Below, piece after piece: positions 1-6,982 of a stretch of 16,850 bases of DNA. Positions within the stretch are counted from its first letter, which is position 1. Every line of letters begins with the position of its first letter. A program made the position numbers and the translations under genes. The notes below the pieces were generated by a model. That model saw only the letters and a list, made by a program, of their open reading frames with translations, was not told where the DNA came from and made no database searches. The stretch is taken from NCBI GenBank assembly GCA_037147235.1, contig JBAWVO010000132.1, positions 1 through 16,850 of the forward strand. Reading direction: 5' to 3'. Source of the stretch: JANXQG01 sp037147235 (lineage in GTDB: Bacteria > Planctomycetota > Planctomycetia > Pirellulales > Thermoguttaceae).

Positions 1-68
1 ACCATCCGTCCACGAAAAGGAAACGGCTAAGTTGTTTGTGAACAGCTCCTAAGTTCATTGAGCAGGCA

Positions 69-275
69 TTAGGCGGCCTGCAGACGTCCGAAACGCTCAC
101 GGCCGAGTTTCATCAGGAATCGGCCGAACAGATCCAGCAACAGCAGCACGGGTAAATCGGCCGTTTCTACATCTTGCCCAGACTCTCTGTAGTCTATCAG
201 ACCATCGGGGTGCGCAACCGTTGCGCACCTACCTTTCTCACGAGGGTGCGCAACCGTTGCACACTCTGTCTCCAT
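69..275 (-). CDS. Doubtful small ORF, possible C-terminal gene remnant
   Basis: A 68-codon frame starts at an ATG (complement of 273-275) and reads through the 36-bp-spaced repeat as two ATVAHP peptides. The second half has a hydrophobic run LPVLLLLDLFGRFLMKLG followed by RERFGRLQAA. That half looks more protein-like than chance and could be the tail of a degraded gene, but I recognise no family. The N-terminal part is translated repeat DNA and overlaps the region upstream of the divergent AAA gene, so the true start, if any, is probably further in. No convincing ribosome binding site was seen. Treat as hypothetical. Confidence 0.18.
   Translation of the reverse strand: METECATVAHPREKGRCATVAHPDGLIDYRESGQDVETADLPVLLLLDLFGRFLMKLGRERFGRLQAA
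209..264. repeat. Two copies of a palindromic repeat, 36 bp apart
   Basis: Copy 1 (209-229) is a perfect 10-bp inverted repeat, arms GGTGCGCAAC and GTTGCGCACC around one central C. Copy 2 (245-264) begins with the same 16 bases and then diverges (GTTGCACAC), so its right arm is imperfect. The start-to-start spacing is 36 bp. It lies about 35-90 bp upstream of the AAA ATPase start. It could be a dispersed palindromic repeat typical of the genome or an operator pair; two copies do not decide. Confidence 0.7.
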
Positions 276-298
276 CCTATTACCACGGAGTTATGTCC

Positions 299-1795
299 AT
301 GACACTCACTCAACGTCTGTCCGAATACATTTCCGCCTGTTTCACCGGCCTCTGGGTCACTTCACATGAGCACGACGATGCCCTGGCCGAGATTGCCCAG
401 CTCTGCCGCGACAATAGCTGGAAACTGGCCGTCTGGGACATTGCTTCCGGTTTGCAGATTCCCGGCCAGAGTAACCCCTCAGATGCTGGCGGCAGCGATC
501 CGCTGGCAGCCATTCGCTCGATCAATGCACTGGCATCGGCCGATAGCTCTGCGATCCTTGTTTTAACCAACTTTCATCGCTTTTTGAATTCGCCAGAGAT
601 CGTGCAGGCGCTGGCCAAGCAGATTAGCACTGGAAAGGCCAACCGCACGTTTATTATTGTTCTCTCACCGCTCGTCCAGATTCCCCCAGAGCTAGAACAC
701 CAGTTCGTTGTGTTGGATCACGATCTGCCTGGACGCGAGCAACTGGAGCAGATTGCCCGCAGCATTGCAACCGAAGAGGGCGACTTGCCACAAGGCGATG
801 ACCTGAACATGGTTCTGGATGCCGCCGCTGGCCTGACTCGATTTGAATCAGAAGGTGCTTTCAGTCTAAGCATAGCGAGGCATGGCAACATCCGGCCCGA
901 CGCGATCTGGGAACTGAAGTCCCAAACGCTAAAAAAGAGCGGCCTCATGCAGTTGCATCGTTGCGGCGAGCGGTTCGACGGTCTGGGCGGTCTGCAATCG
1001 CTCAAGAGTTTTTGTCTACGTGCGATGCGGCGCCAGGGTCATGCCAATTCGCTCAAACGGCCTCGTGGAGTATTACTACTCGGGGTTCCTGGCACGGGAA
1101 AAAGTGCTTTCGCAAAGGCACTTGGCTCGGAAACGGGCAGACCCACACTGATCCTCGACATCGGTTCGCTGATGGGCTCGTTGGTTGGCAGCACGGAGTC
1201 GAACATCCGCCAAGCCTTGAAGATCATCGACGCCATGGCACCCTGCGTGGTCTTTCTGGACGAAGTAGAAAAAGCACTCTCTGGTGCCTCGGGTTCAGGC
1301 GACAGCGGCGTCTCGGCTCGGCTCTTTGGCACGTTTCTGACATGGCTGAACGACCACGAATCCGACGTCTTTACAATCTGCACCTGCAACGACATCTCCA
1401 AGCTGCCGCCGGAATTCGGTCGTGCCGAGCGGTTTGACGGCTGCTTCTTCCTCGATCTGCCCAGCAAAGAACAGCGGCAGAAGATTTGGGATATATATTT
1501 GAAGCTCTTCGATTTGGACGCCGATCAGGCCAAACCGAACGATCAGCAGTGGACAGGTGCTGAAATCAGAGCTTGCTGTAGATTGGCGGCGTTGTTGGAC
1601 TTGCCACTGACTGCGGCTGCCCAGAATGTCGTGCCCGTTGCCGTAACTGCCGCTGAATCGGTGGAGCGTCTGCGTACCTGGGCTTCCGGGCGTTGCCTGG
1701 ATGCTGAGAGCAGCGGCATCTATGGGACAGGGAGTGCTGCCCTTATCTCAAAGCCTGGACGCAAGGTCCGGCGACAGGAACCGTCGAACAACTGA
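299..1795 (+). CDS. Ycf46-like AAA+ ATPase
   Basis: This is a 498-aa AAA+ ATPase resembling the Ycf46 group of COG0464, chaperone-like ATPases with few defined partners. The N-terminal ~235 residues form an adaptor-like region. The ATPase core follows: Walker A GVPGTGKS at residues 262-269, Walker B VVFLDEVEKA with the DE pair at 321-322, sensor 1 asparagine in TCN at 364, arginines in the GRAERFD segment at ~375-378, and a sensor-2-type WTGAEI helix near 418. All nucleotide-binding residues appear intact. The start is set at the second of two close ATGs (293 and 299) because GGAG at 287-290 lies 8 nt before 299 and only 2 nt before 293. The protein ends in a basic tail, KPGRKVRRQEPSNN. An almost identical tail recurs 1.1 kb downstream. 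Family assignment is strong; the cellular role is unknown. Confidence 0.9.
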   Translation: MTLTQRLSEYISACFTGLWVTSHEHDDALAEIAQLCRDNSWKLAVWDIASGLQIPGQSNPSDAGGSDPLAAIRSINALASADSSAILVLTNFHRFLNSPEIVQALAKQISTGKANRTFIIVLSPLVQIPPELEHQFVVLDHDLPGREQLEQIARSIATEEGDLPQGDDLNMVLDAAAGLTRFESEGAFSLSIARHGNIRPDAIWELKSQTLKKSGLMQLHRCGERFDGLGGLQSLKSFCLRAMRRQGHANSLKRPRGVLLLGVPGTGKSAFAKALGSETGRPTLILDIGSLMGSLVGSTESNIRQALKIIDAMAPCVVFLDEVEKALSGASGSGDSGVSARLFGTFLTWLNDHESDVFTICTCNDISKLPPEFGRAERFDGCFFLDLPSKEQRQKIWDIYLKLFDLDADQAKPNDQQWTGAEIRACCRLAALLDLPLTAAAQNVVPVAVTAAESVERLRTWASGRCLDAESSGIYGTGSAALISKPGRKVRRQEPSNN

Positions 1796-1893
1796 TTTCG
1801 CTGAATGTTCCCCAGGGTGTAGAGGTGGCCCTGTGCCGCCCTGCGCCCTGGTCTCAAACTGCGGAAGTGCCGATTCCAAGGGAAGCAAAACAG

Positions 1894-2769
1894 CTACAAG
1901 GCCCTCCATGCCTCTGGCCGAAGCGCAGACCGTCCTTGGGCCAGTGCTTTATCAATGCTGGCCAGCAACTCAGCTTTGTCGCGCGACAGCGTTCCCGCCA
2001 GTGGCAGATAGTTCGAGGCATGATCGGTGCGGAAAACACAACGGGAAAGATCATCGCAGTGCGAAATGACCTGCCGCAGTTCGTGAAGCAGCCCTTCCGG
2101 TTCCGGTAGTTTGAAAGCACCTTGTCGCCACTGTTGGTACAATCCGGTGCCAGGAATGAGCATCACGGTGAGCATGGAGAAATACTCCGGGTCCATCACA
2201 CCGACGACCCGGCCAGTTTCTTCGGCGTGCTCGGCCGAGAGTTCCGTTCCGCCAAGGCCCAGCAGCGCAATGACCGAGGCCCGCATCTCGCTACGCTTGA
2301 GCTTTTGCACGGCCTCCACCATCTCAGCCGCCGTGATCCCCTTTTGGACACGGTGGAGAACCTCATCACTCCCGCTCTCCAGGCCCAGGTACACGATGGT
2401 CAATTTCCGCTGTCGAAGTAAGGCAAGCTGGGCATCGGTCTTGCCGAGGACATCGCGGGCATTGGCATAGATTCCTACACGCCGTAAGCGGGGAAACCCA
2501 GATGCCAGTGCCTCCATGATTCTAGTGAGCGATTCGGTATCCAGCACCAAAGCGTTTCCATCCACCAGGAAAACGCACCGCGTGTCGGGAAACCGCGATT
2601 GAGCAAGGGTGATGTCCTCCAGTACCTCCTGCATCGGACGAACCTGGAACGGCTTGTCCATGTAGGTGCCGCAGAACGTGCAGCGGTTGTGAGAGCAACC
2701 GTAGCTGACCTGCAAGATATAACTGTTTGCCTCGCTCGGAGGCCGGATGACCATGCCGTGGTATCGCAT
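1894..2769 (-). CDS. Radical SAM protein (YgiQ/COG1032-like, no B12 domain)
   Basis: A 291-aa radical SAM enzyme. The cluster motif is GCSHNRCTFC with cysteines at 25, 30 and 33 (CX4CX2C rather than the usual CX3CX2C). That spacing with CSHN-x-CTFC is, from memory, normal for this uncharacterised COG1032 subgroup. Further family features are the LVDGNAL stretch after beta-2, the ANARD segment, YLGLESGSDEVL (SAM-binding, GxxSGS-like) near residue 138, and a C-terminal helical region ending ALRPEAWRAL. The start is ATG at 2769: MRYHGMVIRPPSEAN matches the expected N-terminus, with a weak AGG seven bases upstream. A longer in-frame extension to 2865 would run across the duplicated AAA tail on the other strand and is rejected. 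It converges with the AAA gene (98-bp gap; imperfect CCAGGGTG/CGCCCTGG pairing at 1812-1851). Substrate unknown. Confidence 0.85.
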   Translation of the reverse strand: MRYHGMVIRPPSEANSYILQVSYGCSHNRCTFCGTYMDKPFQVRPMQEVLEDITLAQSRFPDTRCVFLVDGNALVLDTESLTRIMEALASGFPRLRRVGIYANARDVLGKTDAQLALLRQRKLTIVYLGLESGSDEVLHRVQKGITAAEMVEAVQKLKRSEMRASVIALLGLGGTELSAEHAEETGRVVGVMDPEYFSMLTVMLIPGTGLYQQWRQGAFKLPEPEGLLHELRQVISHCDDLSRCVFRTDHASNYLPLAGTLSRDKAELLASIDKALAQGRSALRPEAWRAL

Positions 2770-2841
2770 AAACCTATTATGTGCCGAGATCAGGTAACAA
2801 GCAACCTGCGTCAGTCTCAACGGAATGTCTCGGCCGACACT

Positions 2842-2886
2842 ACCAAGCCCGGCCGCAAGATCCACCGCGAACCGTCGAACAACTGA
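2842..2886 (+). pseudogene. Duplicate C-terminal tail of a Ycf46-like AAA gene
   Basis: Reading + strand, this stretch encodes DTTKPGRKIHREPSNN and a stop. It aligns with the last residues of the ATPase ending at 1795 (SKPGRKVRRQEPSNN plus stop), with several codon-level differences; the last 18 bases including the stop (AACCGTCGAACAACTGA) are identical. No ATPase domain precedes it, because the radical SAM gene occupies the opposite strand up to 2769. Similarity may extend weakly back to ~2800. I read it as the remnant of a second AAA gene or the original 3' end of the first one, separated by insertion of the radical SAM segment. CAACTGAGTTG at 2880-2890 is palindromic across the stop. Confidence 0.6.
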
Positions 2887-2906
2887 GTTGTAGCCTCGAA
2901 GATCAG

Positions 2907-2937
2907 GGGGCGGGAGCAGTAGCCTTGCTCCTGCCCC
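2907..2937. terminator. 12-bp G+C-rich hairpin
   Basis: GGGGCGGGAGCA at 2907-2918 pairs with TGCTCCTGCCCC at 2926-2937 (one G-U pair), loop of 7 nt. It sits 20 bp after the AAA tail stop codon and about 90 bp beyond the 3' end of the leftward transporter chimera, so it could terminate from either side. There is no T tract on either strand, so it may act only as an mRNA 3' stabiliser or a rho-assisted terminator. Confidence 0.5.
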
Positions 2938-3023
2938 ACTTCGCCATCAGACATCCCATAAGCGGGCTTGGCGGTCGTCGCGGGGTGACGAGGCGTTTCT
3001 GAGCGTTATCTCCGCCGCCATGA

Positions 3024-5048
3024 TCAACGCCGTGGCAGCGACAGCATTTTCTTCAATTCGCTCATGTCACGGATGTTGAAATCGTCAGCCTTGCCGACGA
3101 TACGGTGCCGATCCCGCAATAGTTCCGTGATCTGTTCACTCGCCCGGGGGATCTGCTCTTCGGAGATCGCCCTCACGAAAATCTGGTCCATGGTCTCTAA
3201 CGGGGGGGAAGAGACGGCCTCCGCGTCAGTACGCAAGGTTTGCTTGGTCGTGGCGGTCCCTGTAGTGCCGGCCGTCGTGCTGCTTACGTGGTATTTGATC
3301 GTGGTCCATGGGGCAAGCACAATATCGTCCTGGTCCAAACCCATGAGATTGGCCCCCTTTGCACTCAAGACGCCGATGACGCGGAAGGGGACGTTCAAGA
3401 CGCGGATTTCCTTCCCAAGGGGAGACTCGCCAGCGAACAATTCCCGCTTGAGCGTCTCGCCGATGACGCATACCTTGGCCGCATTGCGGACGTCGCGGTC
3501 GGTAAAGATATCGCCTTCGGACAACTCCGTCCAATCGCGGGCAGCCAGGAAGGAGGGCGTGGTGCCCGTGATGTTGCCCGTCAACCAGTTGCGGTTGCCA
3601 TAAGTAATCTGTGATCGGCCGCGCACGACGGGGGCCGCATCGCTGACCGCAGGACACTGTCGGGCGATTTCCTCGGCGTCCTGCGCTGTGAGTGTGGACT
3701 TGCTGCCGGTGCCCCAGGTCACTCCCCCGCGTACCGGTCCCGGCAGGACCAGCAGCAGGTTGCTGCCCATGCTGGCAAGAGTCCGCCGGATGGATTCCTC
3801 CCGAGTTGTCGTCTTCTCTCCCGCGCCGGTCTTCATCGCTGCGGCGTTCTCGCCAACGATGACCTCCATACCCTCCTCCACGGTGCTACCACCGACCTCG
3901 GTCTTCGTACCATCGGTTGGCCCAAGTCGTACATCGACGGGCCGCAGGGAGTTGCCGTCCTGCACCCACAGTCGGCCGTTGCCGTCGTCTGCACGGGGTA
4001 TCGGCGATGGAATCCTGTCCCGCACGTCGGGGCTGATCTGTTCCGGCCGAGGCCGCCATCGAAGGGCCGCATTTGACACAAGCAACACGTTCTTCTTGCG
4101 TTCCACCTCGAATTGCACGTTGGCAGTCAAATAGGGCAGGAGCTTCCCAGTGGGGTTGTCTGTAGTCACGACCACCGTGTAGGTGACGACATTTTGCGTC
4201 ATCTGGGCGTTGAGCCGCACCTGATCCACTTTTCCGGAGAAGACCTCTCGCGGATAGGCATCGATGGTAAAGCGAACCGACTGGCCCACGCGGACCCGGC
4301 CCACGTCGGCCTCATTGACCGATGCCCAAACCTGCATCTTCGCCAAGTTCTTGGCGATCAAGAATAGGCTGGGGGCGTTCAGACTGCCGTCCACCGTCTG
4401 GCCCACGTTCACGCGACGGTCGATGATGATTCCTCTGACCGGCGATCGGATAATCGTGTAACCGAGATTGAGTTCAGCTTGCTTCAGGTTGGCCTGGCTT
4501 TGGGCCACGGCCGCCTCGACCACGACCACTCCTGCCTGCGCCAGCTTGAAACTGGCCGCGGCGACGTCGAACTCGCCGGCGGAGATGGAATTGTTCTTGA
4601 ACTGGTCGGTGGCTCGCTTCCGCTGTACATCGGCCAGTTCAAGTGCGGCGGTTGCCTGCGTCATTTCGGCCTTGGCCCGCATGCAACCCAGGCGTGCCTG
4701 ATCGACCTGGACCGCGTAGAGCGCGTCGTCGATCCGAGCCAGGATTGTGCCTTTCTCGACCTGCGACCCGTAATCAATCGTCTTGCCATTAGAGCCTGGG
4801 ATGACACCGAGGCCCATGACATGGCCGCTTACCTGGGCGCCGACATCAACCAACTCTTCCGGTTCGAGCGTTCCAGTAGTGCTGATCGTTGCCACTAGAT
4901 CGCCCCGAACGATCTTTGCCGTGCGGAAGGTGGATGGCTTCGCAGCCATGTCGGTCACCTCGTCGGCGAATACGATTGCCGCAGGAGGAATCCACAGCAC
5001 CAGCAGCAGCGAGAGAAGGCCACGCGATTGGCTTTTCAGGGAATGCAT
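3024..5048 (-). CDS. MacA-like adaptor fused to MacB periplasmic domain (chimera)
   Basis: This is a single 674-aa open frame. Residues 1-29 are a signal peptide or N-terminal anchor. Residues ~40-405 are a periplasmic adaptor of MacA/HlyD type: lipoyl-like GTLEPEELVDVGAQVSGHV, a coiled hairpin at ~115-195, the second lipoyl half IIRSPVRGIIIDRRVNVGQTV, then beta-barrel and membrane-proximal domains. Around residues 405-420 it switches to a MacB periplasmic core: LASMGSNLLLVLPG, TLTAQDAEEI, ITGTTPSFLAARDW, and PLGKEIRVLNVPFRVIGVL near 544-560. The ABC ATPase and the first permease helix that normally lie between these parts are absent. The frame ends at RDMSELKKMLSLPRR, where FtsX-type helices should begin. 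An efflux pump cannot be completed by this protein alone. GAGGAG at 5057-5062 lies 8 nt before the ATG. Either an in-frame deletion relic or a genuine soluble fusion. Confidence 0.85.
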   Translation of the reverse strand: MHSLKSQSRGLLSLLLVLWIPPAAIVFADEVTDMAAKPSTFRTAKIVRGDLVATISTTGTLEPEELVDVGAQVSGHVMGLGVIPGSNGKTIDYGSQVEKGTILARIDDALYAVQVDQARLGCMRAKAEMTQATAALELADVQRKRATDQFKNNSISAGEFDVAAASFKLAQAGVVVVEAAVAQSQANLKQAELNLGYTIIRSPVRGIIIDRRVNVGQTVDGSLNAPSLFLIAKNLAKMQVWASVNEADVGRVRVGQSVRFTIDAYPREVFSGKVDQVRLNAQMTQNVVTYTVVVTTDNPTGKLLPYLTANVQFEVERKKNVLLVSNAALRWRPRPEQISPDVRDRIPSPIPRADDGNGRLWVQDGNSLRPVDVRLGPTDGTKTEVGGSTVEEGMEVIVGENAAAMKTGAGEKTTTREESIRRTLASMGSNLLLVLPGPVRGGVTWGTGSKSTLTAQDAEEIARQCPAVSDAAPVVRGRSQITYGNRNWLTGNITGTTPSFLAARDWTELSEGDIFTDRDVRNAAKVCVIGETLKRELFAGESPLGKEIRVLNVPFRVIGVLSAKGANLMGLDQDDIVLAPWTTIKYHVSSTTAGTTGTATTKQTLRTDAEAVSSPPLETMDQIFVRAISEEQIPRASEQITELLRDRHRIVGKADDFNIRDMSELKKMLSLPRR

Positions 5049-5147
5049 CGCTTTTTCTCCTCGTTTGTCAATGGTTCTTCAAACTACGTCATGCCCAGCG
5101 GTAGTTGGCTATAGTAAATACAAGTGGGGAACGCCTCAAAAGTGGTA

Positions 5148-5175
5148 GTGTTGATGTTTCAGTTCCCATCAACGC
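5148..5175 (+). ncRNA. Stem-loop upstream of IS110 transposase, bridge RNA candidate
   Basis: GTGTTGATG at 5148-5156 pairs with CATCAACGC at 5167-5175 (one U-G pair) around a 10-nt loop. Loop-proximal GTTCCC (5162-5167) is also complementary to GGGAAC at 5127-5132, giving a possible alternative fold or pseudoknot. The hairpin lies 22 bp before the ATG of an IS110-type transposase. Elements of this family are known to express a guide (bridge) RNA from a noncoding end; with only ~58 bp on the right side, the left side is the better place here. The full RNA limits and guide loops were not determined. Confidence 0.3.
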
Positions 5176-5197
5176 CACGTGTAAAAGGTCGTCCCCC

Positions 5198-6520
5198 ATG
5201 AAAAGAGAAGCATATCGTTCGATAGATGTCAAGCAGGTCTTCGTTGAATCGTTTGTTGCGGATAAGGCAGGCATAGCGGCAGTTGTCGGTTTAGACGTCG
5301 CGAAAAGCGAATTTATGGCCACGGTACGATGGTCGGACGGTCGTTTTGAGCGGCCCTGGCGAGCGAAGAATCCCGAGGAGATTCCCGACATGATACACCG
5401 ATTACAACGATTAGTCGAAGGCCGGTCGTTGGTGGTCGCCATGGAATCGACGGGAACCTACGGGGATGCGATGCGTCAGGCGTTGACCGATGCAAAGTTG
5501 ACGGTGAATCGAGTCAGCGGCAAGGCCGTGCATGACTACGCCGAGATTTTCGACGGCGTTCCCTCCCAGCACGACGGCAAGGATGCGGCGATGGTGGCGG
5601 AACTGTCGTCCATGGGGAAGTCGTCTCCTTGGCCGTACGAGCCGTTGACGGAATTCGACCAGGAGCTGCGCTATTTGGTGGAACGCATGGACATCCAACA
5701 ACGGATCGGGATGTTGTGGATGGGACGCCTGGAGTCGCTCTTGGCCCGACACTGGCCCGAGGCAACACGATACCTGGAGTTGAACTCTGAAACCTTGTTG
5801 CAGGTTTTGGTCGAATACGGAGGACCGGCGGCGTTGACTGCCGACGCCAAAGCGGCAAAGCGGCTCAAAGCCTGGGGCGGTCCGTTCCTGAAAAGCGAGA
5901 AAATCGAGAGGTTTTTGCAGGTTTCGGCATCGAGCGTCGGGGTGCGGCAAACGGCGGTCGATCGGCGGCGGATTCAAGAGTGTGCCCAGGCATTGTTGTT
6001 GGCCAAGCATGAAGTTCAGAAGGCGTCCAAAACATTGGAGAAGTTGGCCCAAGGCAATGCGATCATCGCTCGTCAAGCGGCGGTGGTTGGATGGGCGACG
6101 GCTTGCGTCCTCTGGGTGTATCTGGGCAATCTAGCCAATTATCACGGTGCCGAGGCGTATCGCAAGGCGATGGGGCTGAACCTCAAGGAACGCAGTAGCG
6201 GGCGTTACCAGGGGCAGTTGAAGATTACCAAGCGTGGGCCTGGTGCCGTACGACGTTGGTTGTACTTTGCGGCCATGCGATTGGTCCAGCACTCCCACGT
6301 CGTGGAGTGGTATGAAGTCAAGAAAGGCCAGCGTGCCAAAGGCGGCAAGCGGGCTTTGATCGCGGTGATGCGGAAGTTGACCCTCGGCCTGTATGTCGTG
6401 GGCGTGGGCGAAGAACCCTTCGATGCGCGGCGACTCTTCTCGCCGACGGTCGGGAAGCGTTCTCGTAGCGGCATTAGGCAAGCGAAGAAGGACGAGAAGA
6501 AACAAAGACAAGGGGTTTGA
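5198..6520 (+). CDS. IS110-family transposase (DEDD recombinase)
   Basis: A 440-aa transposase of typical IS110 length. The RuvC-like N-terminal domain shows the acidic residues in order: D33 in VVGLDVAKS, E83 in AMESTGTYG, D126 and D129 in QHDGKDAAM. A coiled middle region follows. The C-terminal Transposase_20 domain carries ERSSGRYQGQLKITKRGPGAVRRWLYF, with the candidate nucleophilic serine at 333/334. The C-terminus is very basic (KKDEKKQRQGV). ATG 5198 is chosen because the MKREAYRS start suits the family and AAAAGG lies ~10 nt upstream; the frame stays open further upstream without a better start. The protein looks intact, so the element may be active. It is known from this family that target choice depends on an element-encoded RNA; none is proven here. 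Confidence 0.92.
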   Translation: MKREAYRSIDVKQVFVESFVADKAGIAAVVGLDVAKSEFMATVRWSDGRFERPWRAKNPEEIPDMIHRLQRLVEGRSLVVAMESTGTYGDAMRQALTDAKLTVNRVSGKAVHDYAEIFDGVPSQHDGKDAAMVAELSSMGKSSPWPYEPLTEFDQELRYLVERMDIQQRIGMLWMGRLESLLARHWPEATRYLELNSETLLQVLVEYGGPAALTADAKAAKRLKAWGGPFLKSEKIERFLQVSASSVGVRQTAVDRRRIQECAQALLLAKHEVQKASKTLEKLAQGNAIIARQAAVVGWATACVLWVYLGNLANYHGAEAYRKAMGLNLKERSSGRYQGQLKITKRGPGAVRRWLYFAAMRLVQHSHVVEWYEVKKGQRAKGGKRALIAVMRKLTLGLYVVGVGEEPFDARRLFSPTVGKRSRSGIRQAKKDEKKQRQGV

Positions 6521-6543
6521 CTTGGGGCTCCGCCCCAAACCCC
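6512..6543 (+). terminator. Bulged hairpin across the transposase stop
   Basis: GGGGTTT at 6512-6518 pairs with AAACCCC at 6537-6543, and inside it GGGGC (6524-6528) pairs with GCCCC (6532-6536) around the loop TCC. The left strand carries a 5-nt bulge (GACTT) that contains part of the TGA stop. Viewed alone, TTGGGGC/GCCCCAA is a perfect 7-bp stem. No T tract follows. It could end transposase transcription, block read-through from outside, or be part of the right-end recognition structure. Confidence 0.5.
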
Positions 6544-6578
6544 GGGATTTAAGGAGGCATGACTCGGTGTCCAAGGGT

Positions 6579-6959
6579 TTGTCGAACCGCCTTGAATCGG
6601 ATCGGGCCAAACTCAGTACATGGCTCATCGCCATAAAAGGAACACATACGTTTCAGAATCAGGCGGATATGGCCTAGCCAGGGGGAGGGGTTGCCGTTGC
6701 GGGTGTAGTAGCCCTGGGCGAAGTCCAGATAGTCGGCCACCAGTTCGTTGATGGTGAAGTCAGACGGCGGCTTGCCCTGGGGCAGGGCGGCGGCGGCCGG
6801 GACGGCCGATAGTTCGGCAAGCAGTCGAGCGTATGCCGTTCGGCTTTCGGGAGATTCCCATTTTCCGAGATACTGGATTTTTCCACGGATCGTGGAAACG
6901 GCTTGGCCGGATGCCTTGTGGAGGCGATAGACAGGGACAAGGGACGGTTCACGGGGCAT
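6579..6959 (-). pseudogene. Tyrosine-type integrase, N-terminal fragment
   Basis: About 127 native codons match the start of phage/ICE-type integrases common in planctomycetes: MPREPSLVPVYRLHKASGQAVST, a short beta region (IQYLGKWES), then the SAM-like core-binding domain (TINELVADYLDFAQGYY, WLGHIRLILKRMCSFYGDEP, EFGPIRFKAVRQ). After the glutamine codon at 6579-6581 the frame runs into foreign DNA (TLGHRVMPP, stop at 6549), which belongs to the IS110 end. The whole catalytic domain with the R-H-R-Y residues is missing, so the fragment cannot recombine DNA. The start is ATG 6959: GGAAGG lies ~8-13 nt upstream, whereas ATG 6974 has no site. Two perfect palindromes and a half tRNA lie just upstream of it. 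Confidence 0.8.
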
Positions 6960-6982
6960 GAGTGCGCCTTCCATCAGGGTTT

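Larger units (their letters stand above)
5063..6578 (+). mobile_element. IS110-family insertion sequence
   Basis: The element is defined by the DEDD transposase at 5198-6520. The right end must lie at or left of ~6578, where recognisable integrase coding (…FKAVRQ on the minus strand, codon 6579-6581) stops and unrelated sequence begins. The left end lies somewhere between the ribosome binding site of the adaptor gene (5062) and the transposase start; I cannot place it exactly. No terminal inverted repeats or target duplication are evident, as expected for IS110. The 5' noncoding part (up to ~135 bp) holds a stem-loop and the 3' noncoding part (~58 bp) a bulged hairpin. The other half of the interrupted integrase is not found on the left side, so flanking DNA was lost after or during insertion. 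Confidence 0.7.

Noticed and set aside
209..264. Possible CRISPR array (36-bp period)
   Set aside because: Only two copies of a ~16-20-bp unit with a ~16-20-bp spacer are present; the copies diverge in the right arm and no cas gene is nearby.
1701..2109. Overlapping + strand ORFs after the AAA gene
   Set aside because: They are out of frame with the AAA gene and antisense to the radical SAM C-terminus.
2770..2865. N-terminal extension of the radical SAM protein to 2865
   Set aside because: The extra 32 residues are antisense to the duplicated AAA tail and do not fit the family; MRYHGMVIRPPSEA at 2769 is the expected N-terminus.
5411..6076. 221-codon minus-strand ORF opposite the transposase
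   Set aside because: It lies wholly antisense to an intact IS110 transposase and shows no domain.
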